Shown here: one piece after another, positions 52,113 to 61,837 of the stretch
Layout: each line of letters starts with the position of its first letter
Numbering within the stretch: the first letter of the stretch is position 1
Assembly: GCF_900100765.1 (NCBI RefSeq)
Contig: NZ_FNFO01000011.1
Span: forward strand, 62,001 to 126,000
Direction: 5' to 3'
From: Catalinimonas alkaloidigena
GTDB taxonomy: Bacteria; Bacteroidota; Bacteroidia; Cytophagales; Flexibacteraceae
Length of the DNA: 64,000 bases
Notes under the pieces: generated by a model
Databases searched by the model: none
The model's input: only the letters and a program-made list of their open reading frames with translations
Told to the model about the DNA's origin: nothing
Made by a program: the position numbers and the translations under genes

Positions 52113-54080
52113 TTAGCGCCGGTGAGCTTCCTGAGCATAGCGCACAAAAAACGCGAGCGATTCGGGATTGCGCATGGAATCGCGATTGGCGGCCCGTTCT
52201 GGCGCTTGCCCCATCAGAATGCGCTTTACGGGCGCCTCCATCTTCTTTCCGCTCAGCGTATACGGAATGTCTTCTACCGCCACGACGGCATCGGGCACGT
52301 GGCGCGGCGAGTAGTTGTGGCGGAGGGCCTGGCGGAGTTGCTGTATCACGTCGTCGGTCAGGGCCTGATCGGCCCGCATTTTTACGAACAGCGGCATGTA
52401 CTGCTGTCCGCCGGGCAGGTCCAGGCACACCACCAGGCTATCGGCTACGGCCGGGACCTGATCGACCGCGCGATACACCTCGCTCGTGCCGATGCGGACA
52501 CCCCCTCGGTTCAGGGTCGCGTCCGAGCGCCCGTAAATGATCAGCGAATCGCGCGAGGTGATTTCGATCCAGTCGCCGTGACGCCAGACGCCCGGAAACA
52601 TCTCGAAGTAGCTGTCGCGGTACCGCGCCCGTTCCGGGTCGTTCCAGAAGTAAATCGGCATCGAGGGCATGGGCTGGGTGATAACCATCTCGCCCATCAT
52701 GTCGCGTACCGGTTGGCCCTGATCGTCGTACGCGTCCAGCGCGCAGCCCAACGCCCGGCATTGGATTTCGCCTTCGTAGACGGGCCGCAGGGGGCATCCC
52801 CCCACGAAGGCACTGCAGACGTCGGTCCCGCCGCTCATGGACGTGAGCCAGACATCGGACTTCACCGCTTCGTACACCCAGTCGAACCCTTCGGGCGGCA
52901 GGGGCGAACCCGTGGAGCCGATGGAGCGCAACGTTGCCAGATCGGACTGTTGTCCGGGGGCCAGGCCGGCCTGGCGGCAAGCCATCAGAAAACCCGCACT
53001 TGTGCCGAAATGGTGGATGCCTGCCTCTTCGGTCAGTTGCCAGAGGGTATCGAGGGTAGGGTAGGCGGGGCTGCCGTCGTAAAGCACGGCCGTGGCACCC
53101 ACCAGCAGCGATGCCTGCACAAAGTTCCACATCATCCAGCCCGTAGTGGTGTACCAGAAAAAACGCTCGCCAGGACGACAATCGTTGTGAAAGGCGAGGT
53201 ATTTCAGGTGTTCGAGCAGCACCCCGCCGTGGCTGTGGGTAATGGCTTTGGGCAACCCCGTGGTGCCGGACGAATACAGGACCCAGATCGGGTGCGCGAA
53301 CGGCACCGACGCGAAGGTAAGCGGGGCGTCTGGCGTCGCGAGGGCCTCGGCCCAGGGGACCGTGCCCGCCAGCGTGGCGTCGGCCTGCAGGTACGGAATC
53401 AGAAGGACCCGCTCGACGCTCGGCAGCGCCGCTTGCAGTTCGCGTACTGCGTGGGTGCGGTCGTGGGGTTTGCCGTTGTACGTATAGCCATCCACCGCAA
53501 TCAGCACTTTGGGTTCGATCTGTTGGAACCGATCGGTCACGCTGCCTGTCCCGAAATCGGGCGAACAACTCGACCAGACCGCCCCGAGGGCGCAGGTCGC
53601 CAGAAAGGCCACCGTCGCTTCGGGAATGGTGGGCAGGTAGGCTGCGACGCGATCGCCCGCCCCGATGCCCTGTTGGCGGAGGTAATGACTCAGCGAAGCG
53701 ACCTGTTGGGTCAGCTCCTGCCAGGAAACCGCCCGCAGCGGGTGGCGCTCGGACCGGAACAGCAGCGCGGGTCGGGCGTCGGTTGCCTGCCGGAAAATGT
53801 GTTCGGCGTAATTCAATTGACTGCCCGGAAACCAGTTGGCGCCGGGCATGGCTCCCTCCAGTACGCGCTGGTAGGGCGTAGGCGAGGCTACTTCAAAGTA
53901 GTCCCAGAGCGATGCCCAGAATGCCGCGGGCTGATCGACCGACCAGTACCAAACCTCTTCGTAAGTAGAAAAGTCCAGTTGCCGATGGGCGCGCAGCCAT
54001 GTGAGATAATGCTGAAGCCGTGACTGTTGCACCGCTGTGGCGGTCGGTTGCCAGAGAACACGGGGAGAAGTGGTCGCCAT
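52113..54080 (-). CDS. Acetoacetyl-CoA synthetase
   Basis: A 655-residue adenylate-forming ligase. The N-terminal acetyl-CoA-synthetase-like helix region (PTATAVQQSRLQHYLTWLRAH) precedes the AMP-binding domain with YSSGTTGLPKAITHSHGG, TTTGWMMWN and YGRSDATLNRGGVRIGTSE. The last lysine is in the SGKKMEAPVKRIL tail. The profile matches acetoacetate-CoA ligase, which activates acetoacetate with ATP. It may feed ketone bodies or polyhydroxybutyrate-derived acetoacetate into acetyl-CoA. Confidence 0.93.
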   Translation of the reverse strand: MATTSPRVLWQPTATAVQQSRLQHYLTWLRAHRQLDFSTYEEVWYWSVDQPAAFWASLWDYFEVASPTPYQRVLEGAMPGANWFPGSQLNYAEHIFRQATDARPALLFRSERHPLRAVSWQELTQQVASLSHYLRQQGIGAGDRVAAYLPTIPEATVAFLATCALGAVWSSCSPDFGTGSVTDRFQQIEPKVLIAVDGYTYNGKPHDRTHAVRELQAALPSVERVLLIPYLQADATLAGTVPWAEALATPDAPLTFASVPFAHPIWVLYSSGTTGLPKAITHSHGGVLLEHLKYLAFHNDCRPGERFFWYTTTGWMMWNFVQASLLVGATAVLYDGSPAYPTLDTLWQLTEEAGIHHFGTSAGFLMACRQAGLAPGQQSDLATLRSIGSTGSPLPPEGFDWVYEAVKSDVWLTSMSGGTDVCSAFVGGCPLRPVYEGEIQCRALGCALDAYDDQGQPVRDMMGEMVITQPMPSMPIYFWNDPERARYRDSYFEMFPGVWRHGDWIEITSRDSLIIYGRSDATLNRGGVRIGTSEVYRAVDQVPAVADSLVVCLDLPGGQQYMPLFVKMRADQALTDDVIQQLRQALRHNYSPRHVPDAVVAVEDIPYTLSGKKMEAPVKRILMGQAPERAANRDSMRNPESLAFFVRYAQEAHRR

Positions 54081-54586
54081 GAGTGAAGGAGTAGGTGGAA
54101 AGCGAACTTACGGATTTGTCTCCATTTGCAGGAAACCTGGGCCATGCGTCCACTGGGCAGGCTTTTTTCTTAGGTGCGACCGATGATTAGAGAGGCGGCA
54201 CGGGGCCGCGGGAGAAAAAAAATGATCTTCATCATCGCCGGGAAAAGAAGTAGATCACTTCCCGATAGGGGTTTCGTATCTGCCAGAAAGTGAGAGGGTA
54301 AGCGATATTAAAACAACAAGTAGCCTACTTGATATTACATTAAAAACTGTTCATGCATATTGTGGGTGCAATCGTTTGCGCAATTGGCTTATGTCCATCA
54401 AAATAACCCTTTGGCAAACCTACAACGACAAAGGGTAGCACTTTTTCCAGGAAACGAGTTGCCCCCAAAAGGTAGAAAAGTATGCACATCACCCTATCTC
54501 TTTTACAAGGGCAATATAACGACAATTATTGGGCGTTCGTCGGACAATTGCAGCCATACCTTTGTAATTGTAACGAACTCATCGGT
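54081..54586. other. Long intergenic region before the giant surface-protein gene
   Basis: No gene is supported here. The right half is AT-richer. At 54406-54436 an inverted pair (ACCCTTTG and CAAAGGGT, 15-base loop) is followed by CTTTTT, so it can be read as a terminator or leader hairpin. The -7 promoter element at 54557 follows. An ATG at 54482 is in frame with the protein but does not give a signal peptide. Confidence 0.55.
54557..54564 (+). promoter_or_regulatory. -7 promoter element of the giant surface-protein gene
   Basis: TACCTTTG matches the Bacteroidota -7 consensus and ends 22 bases before the chosen start codon. It lies inside the longer open frame from 54482, supporting the downstream start at 54587. 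Confidence 0.6.
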
Positions 54587-57500
54587 ATGAAGAAGTATCT
54601 ATTTTGGGCCGTAGGACTTTTGCTTAGTGGCCACACGTGGGCAGAAGGTTCTAAAAACTTAACTCCCACGAACACCAGCGGTGCAACTACCGGAACCAAC
54701 AAGCAGGTTGGTTACTTATTGCACGATGCAGGGGCCAACTCCAACGACTTCCTGTCGCCAGGGGCCCCTACCAACGAACGCTTGTACGTTACGGTAAAGC
54801 CGGGCGAGACGCTTTATTTCGGTGTGCAGCGGGCCTATTCCCTAACAGGATTTTACAACAGTTCGGGCAGCACGTTCGAAAACCGTTTGCGAGTACGCCT
54901 GAAGTACGATAACGGGGGAACCGTGGTGCCCTATTCCGTGATCTTGAACGACGACGGAACCAACCCTTTGCTACTGGATTCTACGCAGGCGGGCGTCATT
55001 CCTTCCTACGCCAAAGCGGCGGTAGGGCCCAACCGGACAGGAGTGACCAACGGATACGATCCGCTGAGCTGGACCAACAATACCGGGGCGACTCGTCAGG
55101 TGTGGGTCGAGTTTACCACTCCGATTAGCGGCGGCGTCAACTCCGACAACGACTACACCAACAACCTGAGCTACTACAACCTGTGGGACTTCACGGTAAT
55201 CGACAACAATGGCGTTGAGAAAACAGGGCGACTCTATTCTTCGCAATGGGCCTTTTCGACCGGCAACTTCGACGACCGACTTTCGGTCAATTTTTCGTTG
55301 TATGCCACCATGCCGGCCGATGCGGGCGGTTACTACGTCAAAAAAGTGAACTACGCGGGCATGAAGCCCTACGAAGCCATTTTCGTGGCCAACGGCACGG
55401 GAACTACTCCTACCGCCGACTATACAGAAGACCGTAAAAGTAAAAACGGAACGGACGGCTTCACTTCCACCGACATCTACCCGGAGTATCCGCTGTTTGT
55501 CAGCAACCCCGACGCTACGCTGTACCCCACGGCCAGCACGCAGGCCGTTTCGACCGTAGCCACCAACAGCTTTTGTAATGCCCTGGGCGAAGGGAGCATG
55601 TCGCTCAACCTGAACAGCAGCCAGGCCGGGATCGGCATCATTTTCATCGACCTGGACCAGGACGGAGAACTTGATCCGGAAGACCGCCTGTTGGAACAAC
55701 CCATCAGCGCAGGGAACAATTATTTCTTCTGGGATGGGCAAGACGGTCTGGGCAACCCGGTGCCTTCCGGCACGGAGATTCAGTTTGAGTTTCGCAGCAA
55801 CGTAACGGCTGTGCATTTTCCGATCTGGGATGCTGAAACCAACGACAATGGCATCACGGTGCAGAAAGTGCGTCCGGGCGTCAACGGCGAATACGAATAC
55901 CTGTATTACGACGACAGCAACCTGCCGGCGGGCATGGTGACTCCTCAGACTCAATTGGAGGGGAACAACAGCGTGTCGGGGGCGCACCTCTGGACCGATT
56001 CCGACAACAGCGGAACCGGCGACGGCGATGGGCGCATCATGAACACCTTTACTTATGGTTCGATCGTTACGCAGATCATCACCAAGGTGCACGAATACGA
56101 CTGTAATCCCGACTACGACGGCGATGGCTACACCAACGATGTCGACCTGGACGACGACAACGACGGCATTCCGGACAGCGACGAGCTGGTCGGGCTGGCC
56201 GATCCGTACGGCTTCGACGGCGCCTCCACCACGGGCTACCCGCGGTACCTGGATTATTCGCTGCCTGGCTTTATTGACTATGATGCCAACGGCATCGACG
56301 ACCGGTACGATACCGATGGCGACGGAATTCTGAGCATCAACGATCCGGATGCCGACGGCGATGGCATTTTCGATGCCCAGGAGGCCGACCGGGGGCGTAA
56401 CCCCAGCGTAGGCGGATACGACAACGCTACCGGTACGTTCTCAGGAACCGATGCCGACGGCAACGGGATGATCGACGTTACCGAAACGGCTGTCGGATCG
56501 GGTACCACCATTTTCCCGCTGACCAACTCGGATAGCGATGGCCTGCCCGATTTTCTGGACGTGGATTCTGACAACGACGGCATTGCCGATCTGTACGAAG
56601 GTCGTGCGAACATGGACGGGTCCGGCGGACGGAACTACCGTGACACCGACGCCGACGGCGATGGCCTCTACGACCTGGCCGAAGCGGGTGGGACCGATGC
56701 TGATAACAACGGCGTGGTCGATACCTTTACGGACCTCAACAACAACGGCTTGGCGGACGAATGGGAAAGCCTGATGGGTGGAACTACCCTGGAACCGTCG
56801 GACAGCGATGGCGACGGGCAAGTTAACTTCCTGGATCTGGATTCGGACAACGACGGCATTCCCGATGGCACCGAAGGCGCTACCGATCTGGATGGCGACG
56901 GCATTGCCAACTTCATCGACCTGGATTCTGACAACGACGGCATCTGGGACGTGACCGAAGCCGGTGGCACGGCAGGCCCTGACGCACGTCTGAGCGGCTT
57001 TACCGACGGCAATGGCGATGGTCAGGACGATACCGTTGCAGGAACGCCGCTGCCCCTGTACAACACCGATGGCGTCGGCAACCCCGATTTTCTGGATGCG
57101 GACAGTGACGGCGACGGCATTGCCGACGTGCTGGAAGCCGGTGGCCGGGATGCCAACGGCGACGGGCAAATCGACGGGACCATCAACGCCAACGGACTGG
57201 CCGATGCCGTCGATCCGACGGTGGGCGGACGTGCGCTGCCCCTGCCGAATACCGACGGAACCGGCGACGCCGACTACCGCGATACGGACAGCGACGGCGA
57301 CGGCTTTGCCGACAGCACCGAAGGGTTCGACAACAACTTCGACGGAACGCCCGATCGCACGCCCAGCGGCAGCGACACCGACGGCGATGGCCTGGACGAC
57401 GCGTTCGATACCGACAACGGAGGCGTTGCCTCTACCCAACCTGATCTGGACGGCGACGGTCTGCCCAACTACCAGGATACCGACGACGATGGCGACGGCA

Positions 57501-60319
57501 CCAGCTCGCTGGCCGAAGGTGGCGGTGGTAGCCCCATTCCACTTTACCTGAACAACCCGGGGGTCAACCAGTTTGTAATCGCTCCCGGCAGTGCGGCCAT
57601 TCAAACCGGCCGGGCCTGTTACCAGATGACCAACGGTGGAAACCAGCGTTCAGCCGTATGGGCGGCCGATCAGGTCAACGCCAGTACCTCTTTTGTCTTG
57701 GAAGCGAACCTGAACTTTGGAAATGATGCTCAAAATGAGGGAATTGCGTTTGTCTTCCAGCAACAGAGCCTCAGTGCCCTGGGCGATAACGGGCGTAGCA
57801 TGGGCTACGGCGAGAATAATGCGGGTGCGGGTAACAGCATTCTGCCTTCCTTGATCATCGAATTTGACATTCGCGATAACGGATTCAATGACCCTGCCGA
57901 AGACCACGTCGGGGTGATGTTGAACGGCGATGAGCAGAACCATGCTTTAACGGTAAACCTTGGCTATAACCTGGAAGATGGTGCAGATCATAACTTCAAA
58001 GTGGTCAACTACACGGGCCTGAACGAGATTCACATCTTCCTGGACGGGGTCCAGATCCTTACCGGGGGGGCGCTCAACACCATCATCACCGGCGATCAGT
58101 ATTGGGGCTTTACCTCGTCGACAAGCGGGGGAGGTGCTACGCAGTCGATCTGTGACGTGAGCCTGCGCACCTTGCCCGATTCGGATGGCGATGGTCTGAA
58201 CGATATCGTCGACAACGACGACGACAACGACGGCATTCTGGATACCGACGAAGGACAGGGCACCGACCCCTCGGCCGATGCTGACGGGGATGGCATACCC
58301 AACTACCAGGATACCAGCTTCGCCGGCTTTACCGATGCCAACGGCGATGGCGTAGACGATCGCTTCGACGCCGACGGCGACGGCATCCCGAACCAACTCG
58401 ACCTGGATTCCGATAACGATGGACTGGCGGACAGCCAGGAAGGTGCCACCGATCTGGATGGCGATGGCCTGTCGAGCCACCTCGACCGCGATAGCGATGG
58501 CGATGGCATCACCGACACCCGCGAGAGCGGCGGGAACGATGCCAATGGTGATGGGGTCATCGACGGTTACTTCGATTATGATGAAGACGGCCTGGCCGAT
58601 CGTGTCGATCCTTCCGAAGGGGGGACCGCGCTGACGCTGATCGATTCGGACGGCGACGGCAACCCGGATCACCTCGATCTGGACTCGGATAACGACGGCA
58701 TTGCCGATGTGCTGGAAGCCGGTGGTACCGACGACGACCAGGATGGACAAATGGATGGCTTTGTCGATGCCGATACCGATGGCTTGAACGACGTAGTCGA
58801 ATCGACGCCGCTGACTCTTCCGGATCATGACGGCGATGGCCTCGCCAATTACCGTGATGTTGATTCCGATAACGATGGCATCACCGATGGTGTGGAAAAT
58901 AACCTGGCCGATGCCGATAACAACGGCCGTGTGGATGGCTTTACCGATGCCAACGGCGATGGCTGGCACGATGCCTTCCTCTACAACGCCGTAACTATGC
59001 TGGATTCAGACGGCGACAGCGTGCCTGACTACATGGATCTGGATACCGACAACGACGGCATTCCCGACGCACGTGAAGCGGGCGAAACCAATGGCGCCGA
59101 CGGACGCGTCGCAGGCTTTGTGGATGCCAACGGCGACGGTCGTAAAGACGGGTTGACGCTGGCCATGCCCGATACCGACGGCGACGGCATTCTGGACTAC
59201 CGCGACGTCGATTCCGACAACGATGGCCTCACCGACGCCATCGAAGCGGGGGGCAACGATACCAACAGTGACGGTCGTATCGACAGCTTTGCGGACAACA
59301 GCCCGAATGGCCTGGCCGATGGCTACAATGATGCGACGGCCGCCAGTCCGTTGCCGGTGCCGGATACCGATAGCGACGGCACACCGGACTACATTGACCG
59401 GGACAGCGATGGTGATGGGCTGTACGACTGGATCGAGGCCTTTGACCTGAACGGCAACGGAAGCGCCCTGGACGATTACATTCAGGCAGCCGATAATTAC
59501 GCAGCCTACAGCGGCGACGATTATTACCCAACCGATGCCGCCAACGATGCCGACGGCGACGGCGTGCCCGACTGGCTCGAAGACGACAATGGTGATGGCA
59601 TTGCCAACTTCCAGGACCCGACCCATGCGGCGTACTACGACACAGATGGCAACGGACTGATCAACCTGTACGATGCAGCCTTCGGCGGGATTGAGAACAA
59701 CTTTAACAATGCCCCGGATGCCGACGGTGACGGGATTCCCGATTGGCAGGAAGAAGAAACCACGACCACCTTGCCGGTGGAGCTGGTCTCGCTGACGGCG
59801 GCCCAGGAAGACGAAGCGGTGATGGTCCGCTGGACCACGATGAGCGAAACGACCAACAGTCACTTCGACGTGGAGCGTAGCCTGGACGGCGTGGTCTTCG
59901 AAAAGATCGGGCAGGTAAAAGGACAAGGCACCTCGCTGCAAACGACCGCCTACGCCTTTGCAGATCGTAACCCGCATGCCGGAATCAACTACTACCGCCT
60001 GCGTCAGGTGGACTATGACGGAAACGCGACGTACTACGGTCCGGTTGCCGTCCAGATCGATCCTGCGCTGCAATGGACGGCTTATCCGAATCCGACGTAC
60101 GGAGCCGTTACCCTGGAAGTGCGGGTAGATCGGCCCCAGCAGGTGGAAATCGAACTGATCAGCCTGGCTGGTGTGCGACTCTGGCATCAGACCCGCGACC
60201 TGCAGGGAGGCATGAATCAATGGACGTTGGAAGAAAACCTCTTCCCGCAGCCGGGCGTCTACCTGCTGCGCATCAAAACCCATCGTAGTACCCAGAGCCT
60301 CAAGCTGATTACCTACTAG
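54587..60319 (+). CDS. Giant secreted protein: TSP3-type Ca2+ repeats, L-type-lectin-like domain, T9SS sorting signal
   Basis: A 1,910-residue secreted protein. The signal peptide (1-19) ends GHTWA. An N-terminal beta-rich region spans about 20-505. Calcium-binding thrombospondin type-3-like loops (DSDGDGIPD, DLDSDNDGI forms, about fifty by eye) fill about 505-985 and 1200-1725. Between them, at about 985-1195, lies an L-type-lectin-like jelly roll (RSAVWAADQVN, EGIAFVFQQQ, IEFDIRDNG, EDHVGVMLNGDE, FTSSTSGG). A fibronectin-like segment and a C-terminal type A T9SS domain (AYPNPTYGAVTLEV…) end it. It is probably an adhesin or glycan-binding surface fibre. The ATG at 54587 is preferred over 54482. 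Confidence 0.93.
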   Translation: MKKYLFWAVGLLLSGHTWAEGSKNLTPTNTSGATTGTNKQVGYLLHDAGANSNDFLSPGAPTNERLYVTVKPGETLYFGVQRAYSLTGFYNSSGSTFENRLRVRLKYDNGGTVVPYSVILNDDGTNPLLLDSTQAGVIPSYAKAAVGPNRTGVTNGYDPLSWTNNTGATRQVWVEFTTPISGGVNSDNDYTNNLSYYNLWDFTVIDNNGVEKTGRLYSSQWAFSTGNFDDRLSVNFSLYATMPADAGGYYVKKVNYAGMKPYEAIFVANGTGTTPTADYTEDRKSKNGTDGFTSTDIYPEYPLFVSNPDATLYPTASTQAVSTVATNSFCNALGEGSMSLNLNSSQAGIGIIFIDLDQDGELDPEDRLLEQPISAGNNYFFWDGQDGLGNPVPSGTEIQFEFRSNVTAVHFPIWDAETNDNGITVQKVRPGVNGEYEYLYYDDSNLPAGMVTPQTQLEGNNSVSGAHLWTDSDNSGTGDGDGRIMNTFTYGSIVTQIITKVHEYDCNPDYDGDGYTNDVDLDDDNDGIPDSDELVGLADPYGFDGASTTGYPRYLDYSLPGFIDYDANGIDDRYDTDGDGILSINDPDADGDGIFDAQEADRGRNPSVGGYDNATGTFSGTDADGNGMIDVTETAVGSGTTIFPLTNSDSDGLPDFLDVDSDNDGIADLYEGRANMDGSGGRNYRDTDADGDGLYDLAEAGGTDADNNGVVDTFTDLNNNGLADEWESLMGGTTLEPSDSDGDGQVNFLDLDSDNDGIPDGTEGATDLDGDGIANFIDLDSDNDGIWDVTEAGGTAGPDARLSGFTDGNGDGQDDTVAGTPLPLYNTDGVGNPDFLDADSDGDGIADVLEAGGRDANGDGQIDGTINANGLADAVDPTVGGRALPLPNTDGTGDADYRDTDSDGDGFADSTEGFDNNFDGTPDRTPSGSDTDGDGLDDAFDTDNGGVASTQPDLDGDGLPNYQDTDDDGDGTSSLAEGGGGSPIPLYLNNPGVNQFVIAPGSAAIQTGRACYQMTNGGNQRSAVWAADQVNASTSFVLEANLNFGNDAQNEGIAFVFQQQSLSALGDNGRSMGYGENNAGAGNSILPSLIIEFDIRDNGFNDPAEDHVGVMLNGDEQNHALTVNLGYNLEDGADHNFKVVNYTGLNEIHIFLDGVQILTGGALNTIITGDQYWGFTSSTSGGGATQSICDVSLRTLPDSDGDGLNDIVDNDDDNDGILDTDEGQGTDPSADADGDGIPNYQDTSFAGFTDANGDGVDDRFDADGDGIPNQLDLDSDNDGLADSQEGATDLDGDGLSSHLDRDSDGDGITDTRESGGNDANGDGVIDGYFDYDEDGLADRVDPSEGGTALTLIDSDGDGNPDHLDLDSDNDGIADVLEAGGTDDDQDGQMDGFVDADTDGLNDVVESTPLTLPDHDGDGLANYRDVDSDNDGITDGVENNLADADNNGRVDGFTDANGDGWHDAFLYNAVTMLDSDGDSVPDYMDLDTDNDGIPDAREAGETNGADGRVAGFVDANGDGRKDGLTLAMPDTDGDGILDYRDVDSDNDGLTDAIEAGGNDTNSDGRIDSFADNSPNGLADGYNDATAASPLPVPDTDSDGTPDYIDRDSDGDGLYDWIEAFDLNGNGSALDDYIQAADNYAAYSGDDYYPTDAANDADGDGVPDWLEDDNGDGIANFQDPTHAAYYDTDGNGLINLYDAAFGGIENNFNNAPDADGDGIPDWQEEETTTTLPVELVSLTAAQEDEAVMVRWTTMSETTNSHFDVERSLDGVVFEKIGQVKGQGTSLQTTAYAFADRNPHAGINYYRLRQVDYDGNATYYGPVAVQIDPALQWTAYPNPTYGAVTLEVRVDRPQQVEIELISLAGVRLWHQTRDLQGGMNQWTLEENLFPQPGVYLLRIKTHRSTQSLKLITY

Positions 60320-60341
60320 GAATCGGAGGGTTTGGAAAGAA

Positions 60342-60371
60342 AAGGCCGACACTACTGTGTCGGCCTTTTTT
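60342..60371. terminator. Strong bidirectional terminator
   Basis: A perfect 11-bp stem (AAGGCCGACAC, loop TACT, GTGTCGGCCTT) is followed by TTTTT and preceded by an A-rich run. It lies 22 bases after the giant gene and 68 bases from the convergent gene ending at 60439, so it can stop both. Confidence 0.9.
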
Positions 60372-60438
60372 ATAACGTTTGCCGTAGTGCATGCATCGGA
60401 CAAGGGGTAAGCCGCTCGACGTTGCTTGGCTATGTAGA

Positions 60439-61095
60439 TCAGAACAACAGCGCACCGATTTTGAACCCGCACACAAGCGTCGGGCCTCGGTAACCGTAGT
60501 CCCATCCGAACTGATCGAACAGCGTGGCAGACCGGGGAGGAGCGCCTGCCAGGCGTGGCATCTTCAGGGAAGCACCTAAGTAAAAATCCATCAGAATAAA
60601 ACCATCGAACAGAAAATAGGTCGCGCCTACTAAGGCGGTTCCCTGCCAGCTCCGCATCGTCGACGTGCGTACGCCGGGCACCAGCTGCTCAAACTCCAGT
60701 CCGTCTTCCTCGGCGTACGGTACCAGCACGTAATCTTCGTACGTCAGGTGGTACCGGTGGTATCCCAGCCCATAGGCAAAATAATAGTTGCTGGTGTTGT
60801 AGTCAGCGGCCTGGTTGTGAATCTTATGCATGATTTCGAAGCCCGCTCCCTGCACCTGCGTATCGGGGTTCAGGCCCACGTTGAACTCCCGCTTGTGGCG
60901 TTCGCCCAGGTAGTAGCGCGGCGAAAGGACAACCGCGTGCCGCGACAGCGGCGGGCGGTATTCTGCATCGACGCGCAGGCCTTTGATCACCATGAGCTGT
61001 GGCACCAGCGAGAGACTGAAGTGGCGCGTGCTGAGCGGCTGCGCCCATGCCGCGTGCGCCGCCAGCCCCAGGAGCAGTCCGAACAAGTACTTCAT
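60439..61095 (-). CDS. Secreted hypothetical protein, outer-membrane-like
   Basis: A 218-residue protein with a Sec signal (YLFGLLLGLAAHAAWAQ). The mature part is aromatic and glycine rich (LSPRYYLGERHKREFNVGL, NYYFAYGLGYHRYHLTYEDY) and ends in GALLF, consistent with a small barrel. It overlaps the upstream lipoprotein gene by 4 bases, so it belongs to that operon. No family is recognised. Confidence 0.72.
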   Translation of the reverse strand: MKYLFGLLLGLAAHAAWAQPLSTRHFSLSLVPQLMVIKGLRVDAEYRPPLSRHAVVLSPRYYLGERHKREFNVGLNPDTQVQGAGFEIMHKIHNQAADYNTSNYYFAYGLGYHRYHLTYEDYVLVPYAEEDGLEFEQLVPGVRTSTMRSWQGTALVGATYFLFDGFILMDFYLGASLKMPRLAGAPPRSATLFDQFGWDYGYRGPTLVCGFKIGALLF

Positions 61096-61829
61096 ATGGC
61101 GATGTCGAGCTTGCTGAGTAGTTGCAGCGAATCGCCCTCATAACGGTACTGGTACAGCGCGTCGGACCCGATCACCATCAGTGTGCCGTCCAGCGGAATC
61201 AGGTCGTGCGCCTCGATCCGGAAGTGCTGGAGCTGGTGCAAGCGCGTCACGTCTTTTTTGCCGAATACTTTCAGTCCGTCGTCGCACACGAACAAAAGAC
61301 TGTCGGTCACGCCCAAGCCTTTCGGAGCCGTCATGTCGTACGACTGCACCAGCGTCGGCATCGCCGGATTTTCGATGTCAATGATGTCCAGCTGATTCAG
61401 TCCCCAGCCACACATGGTGCGGTCTGAGCTGAGCGTCACGTACGCGTAGCGTTCGTCGGCCACCACCGGATCGCAGCTGAACACGTGCTCGTACGTAGAA
61501 AGCCACCGCGGATCGGCCGGCTGGCTGATGTCGTAGATGTGCATTCCCACACTCGACCCGATAAACAGTTGGTTGCCCTTCGGAAAAATCGTTTCGATGT
61601 TGGTACCGATGGGCACAACCTTCTCGAACAGCGGGTTGTTGGGGTCCTGAATGTTGAACAGCCGCAACGTCTGGTCGTCGACCGTGTACAGGTAATTGCC
61701 GCTGATGGCAAATCGGGCCGTCGAGCCGCCCACGCCATCGGTCGTACCGAAATCGGCATCGCCGCTCGAAAAATTATCACAACCGGCCAGCACCAGGAGT
61801 GCCAGTAGAAAGAGGGTAAACTTTTGCAT
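61092..61829 (-). CDS. LVIVD-type beta-propeller lipoprotein
   Basis: A 245-residue lipoprotein (lipobox LAGC, Cys17) with repeated beta-propeller strands of the LVIVD type: LRLFNIQDPNNPLF, MHIYDISQPADPRW, LDIIDIENPAMP. The repeats are short blades of a surface-exposed propeller found widely in Bacteroidota. Function is unknown. It is second of three genes, 8 bases after the preceding lipoprotein and overlapping the next. Confidence 0.8.
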   Translation of the reverse strand: MQKFTLFLLALLVLAGCDNFSSGDADFGTTDGVGGSTARFAISGNYLYTVDDQTLRLFNIQDPNNPLFEKVVPIGTNIETIFPKGNQLFIGSSVGMHIYDISQPADPRWLSTYEHVFSCDPVVADERYAYVTLSSDRTMCGWGLNQLDIIDIENPAMPTLVQSYDMTAPKGLGVTDSLLFVCDDGLKVFGKKDVTRLHQLQHFRIEAHDLIPLDGTLMVIGSDALYQYRYEGDSLQLLSKLDIAI

Positions 61830-61837
61830 GGTAGGGG

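Noticed and set aside
56100-59760. Possible DNA tandem repeat or CRISPR-like array
   Set aside because: The periodicity comes from Asp-rich calcium loops of one coding frame; units vary in length and sequence and there are no spacers.
56441-60505. Several minus-strand frames (for example 56441-57604 and 59006-60505)
   Set aside because: They mirror the Asp-rich repeats of the giant gene, giving Val/Ile/Gly-rich translations. The sense frame has signal peptide, domains and sorting signal.
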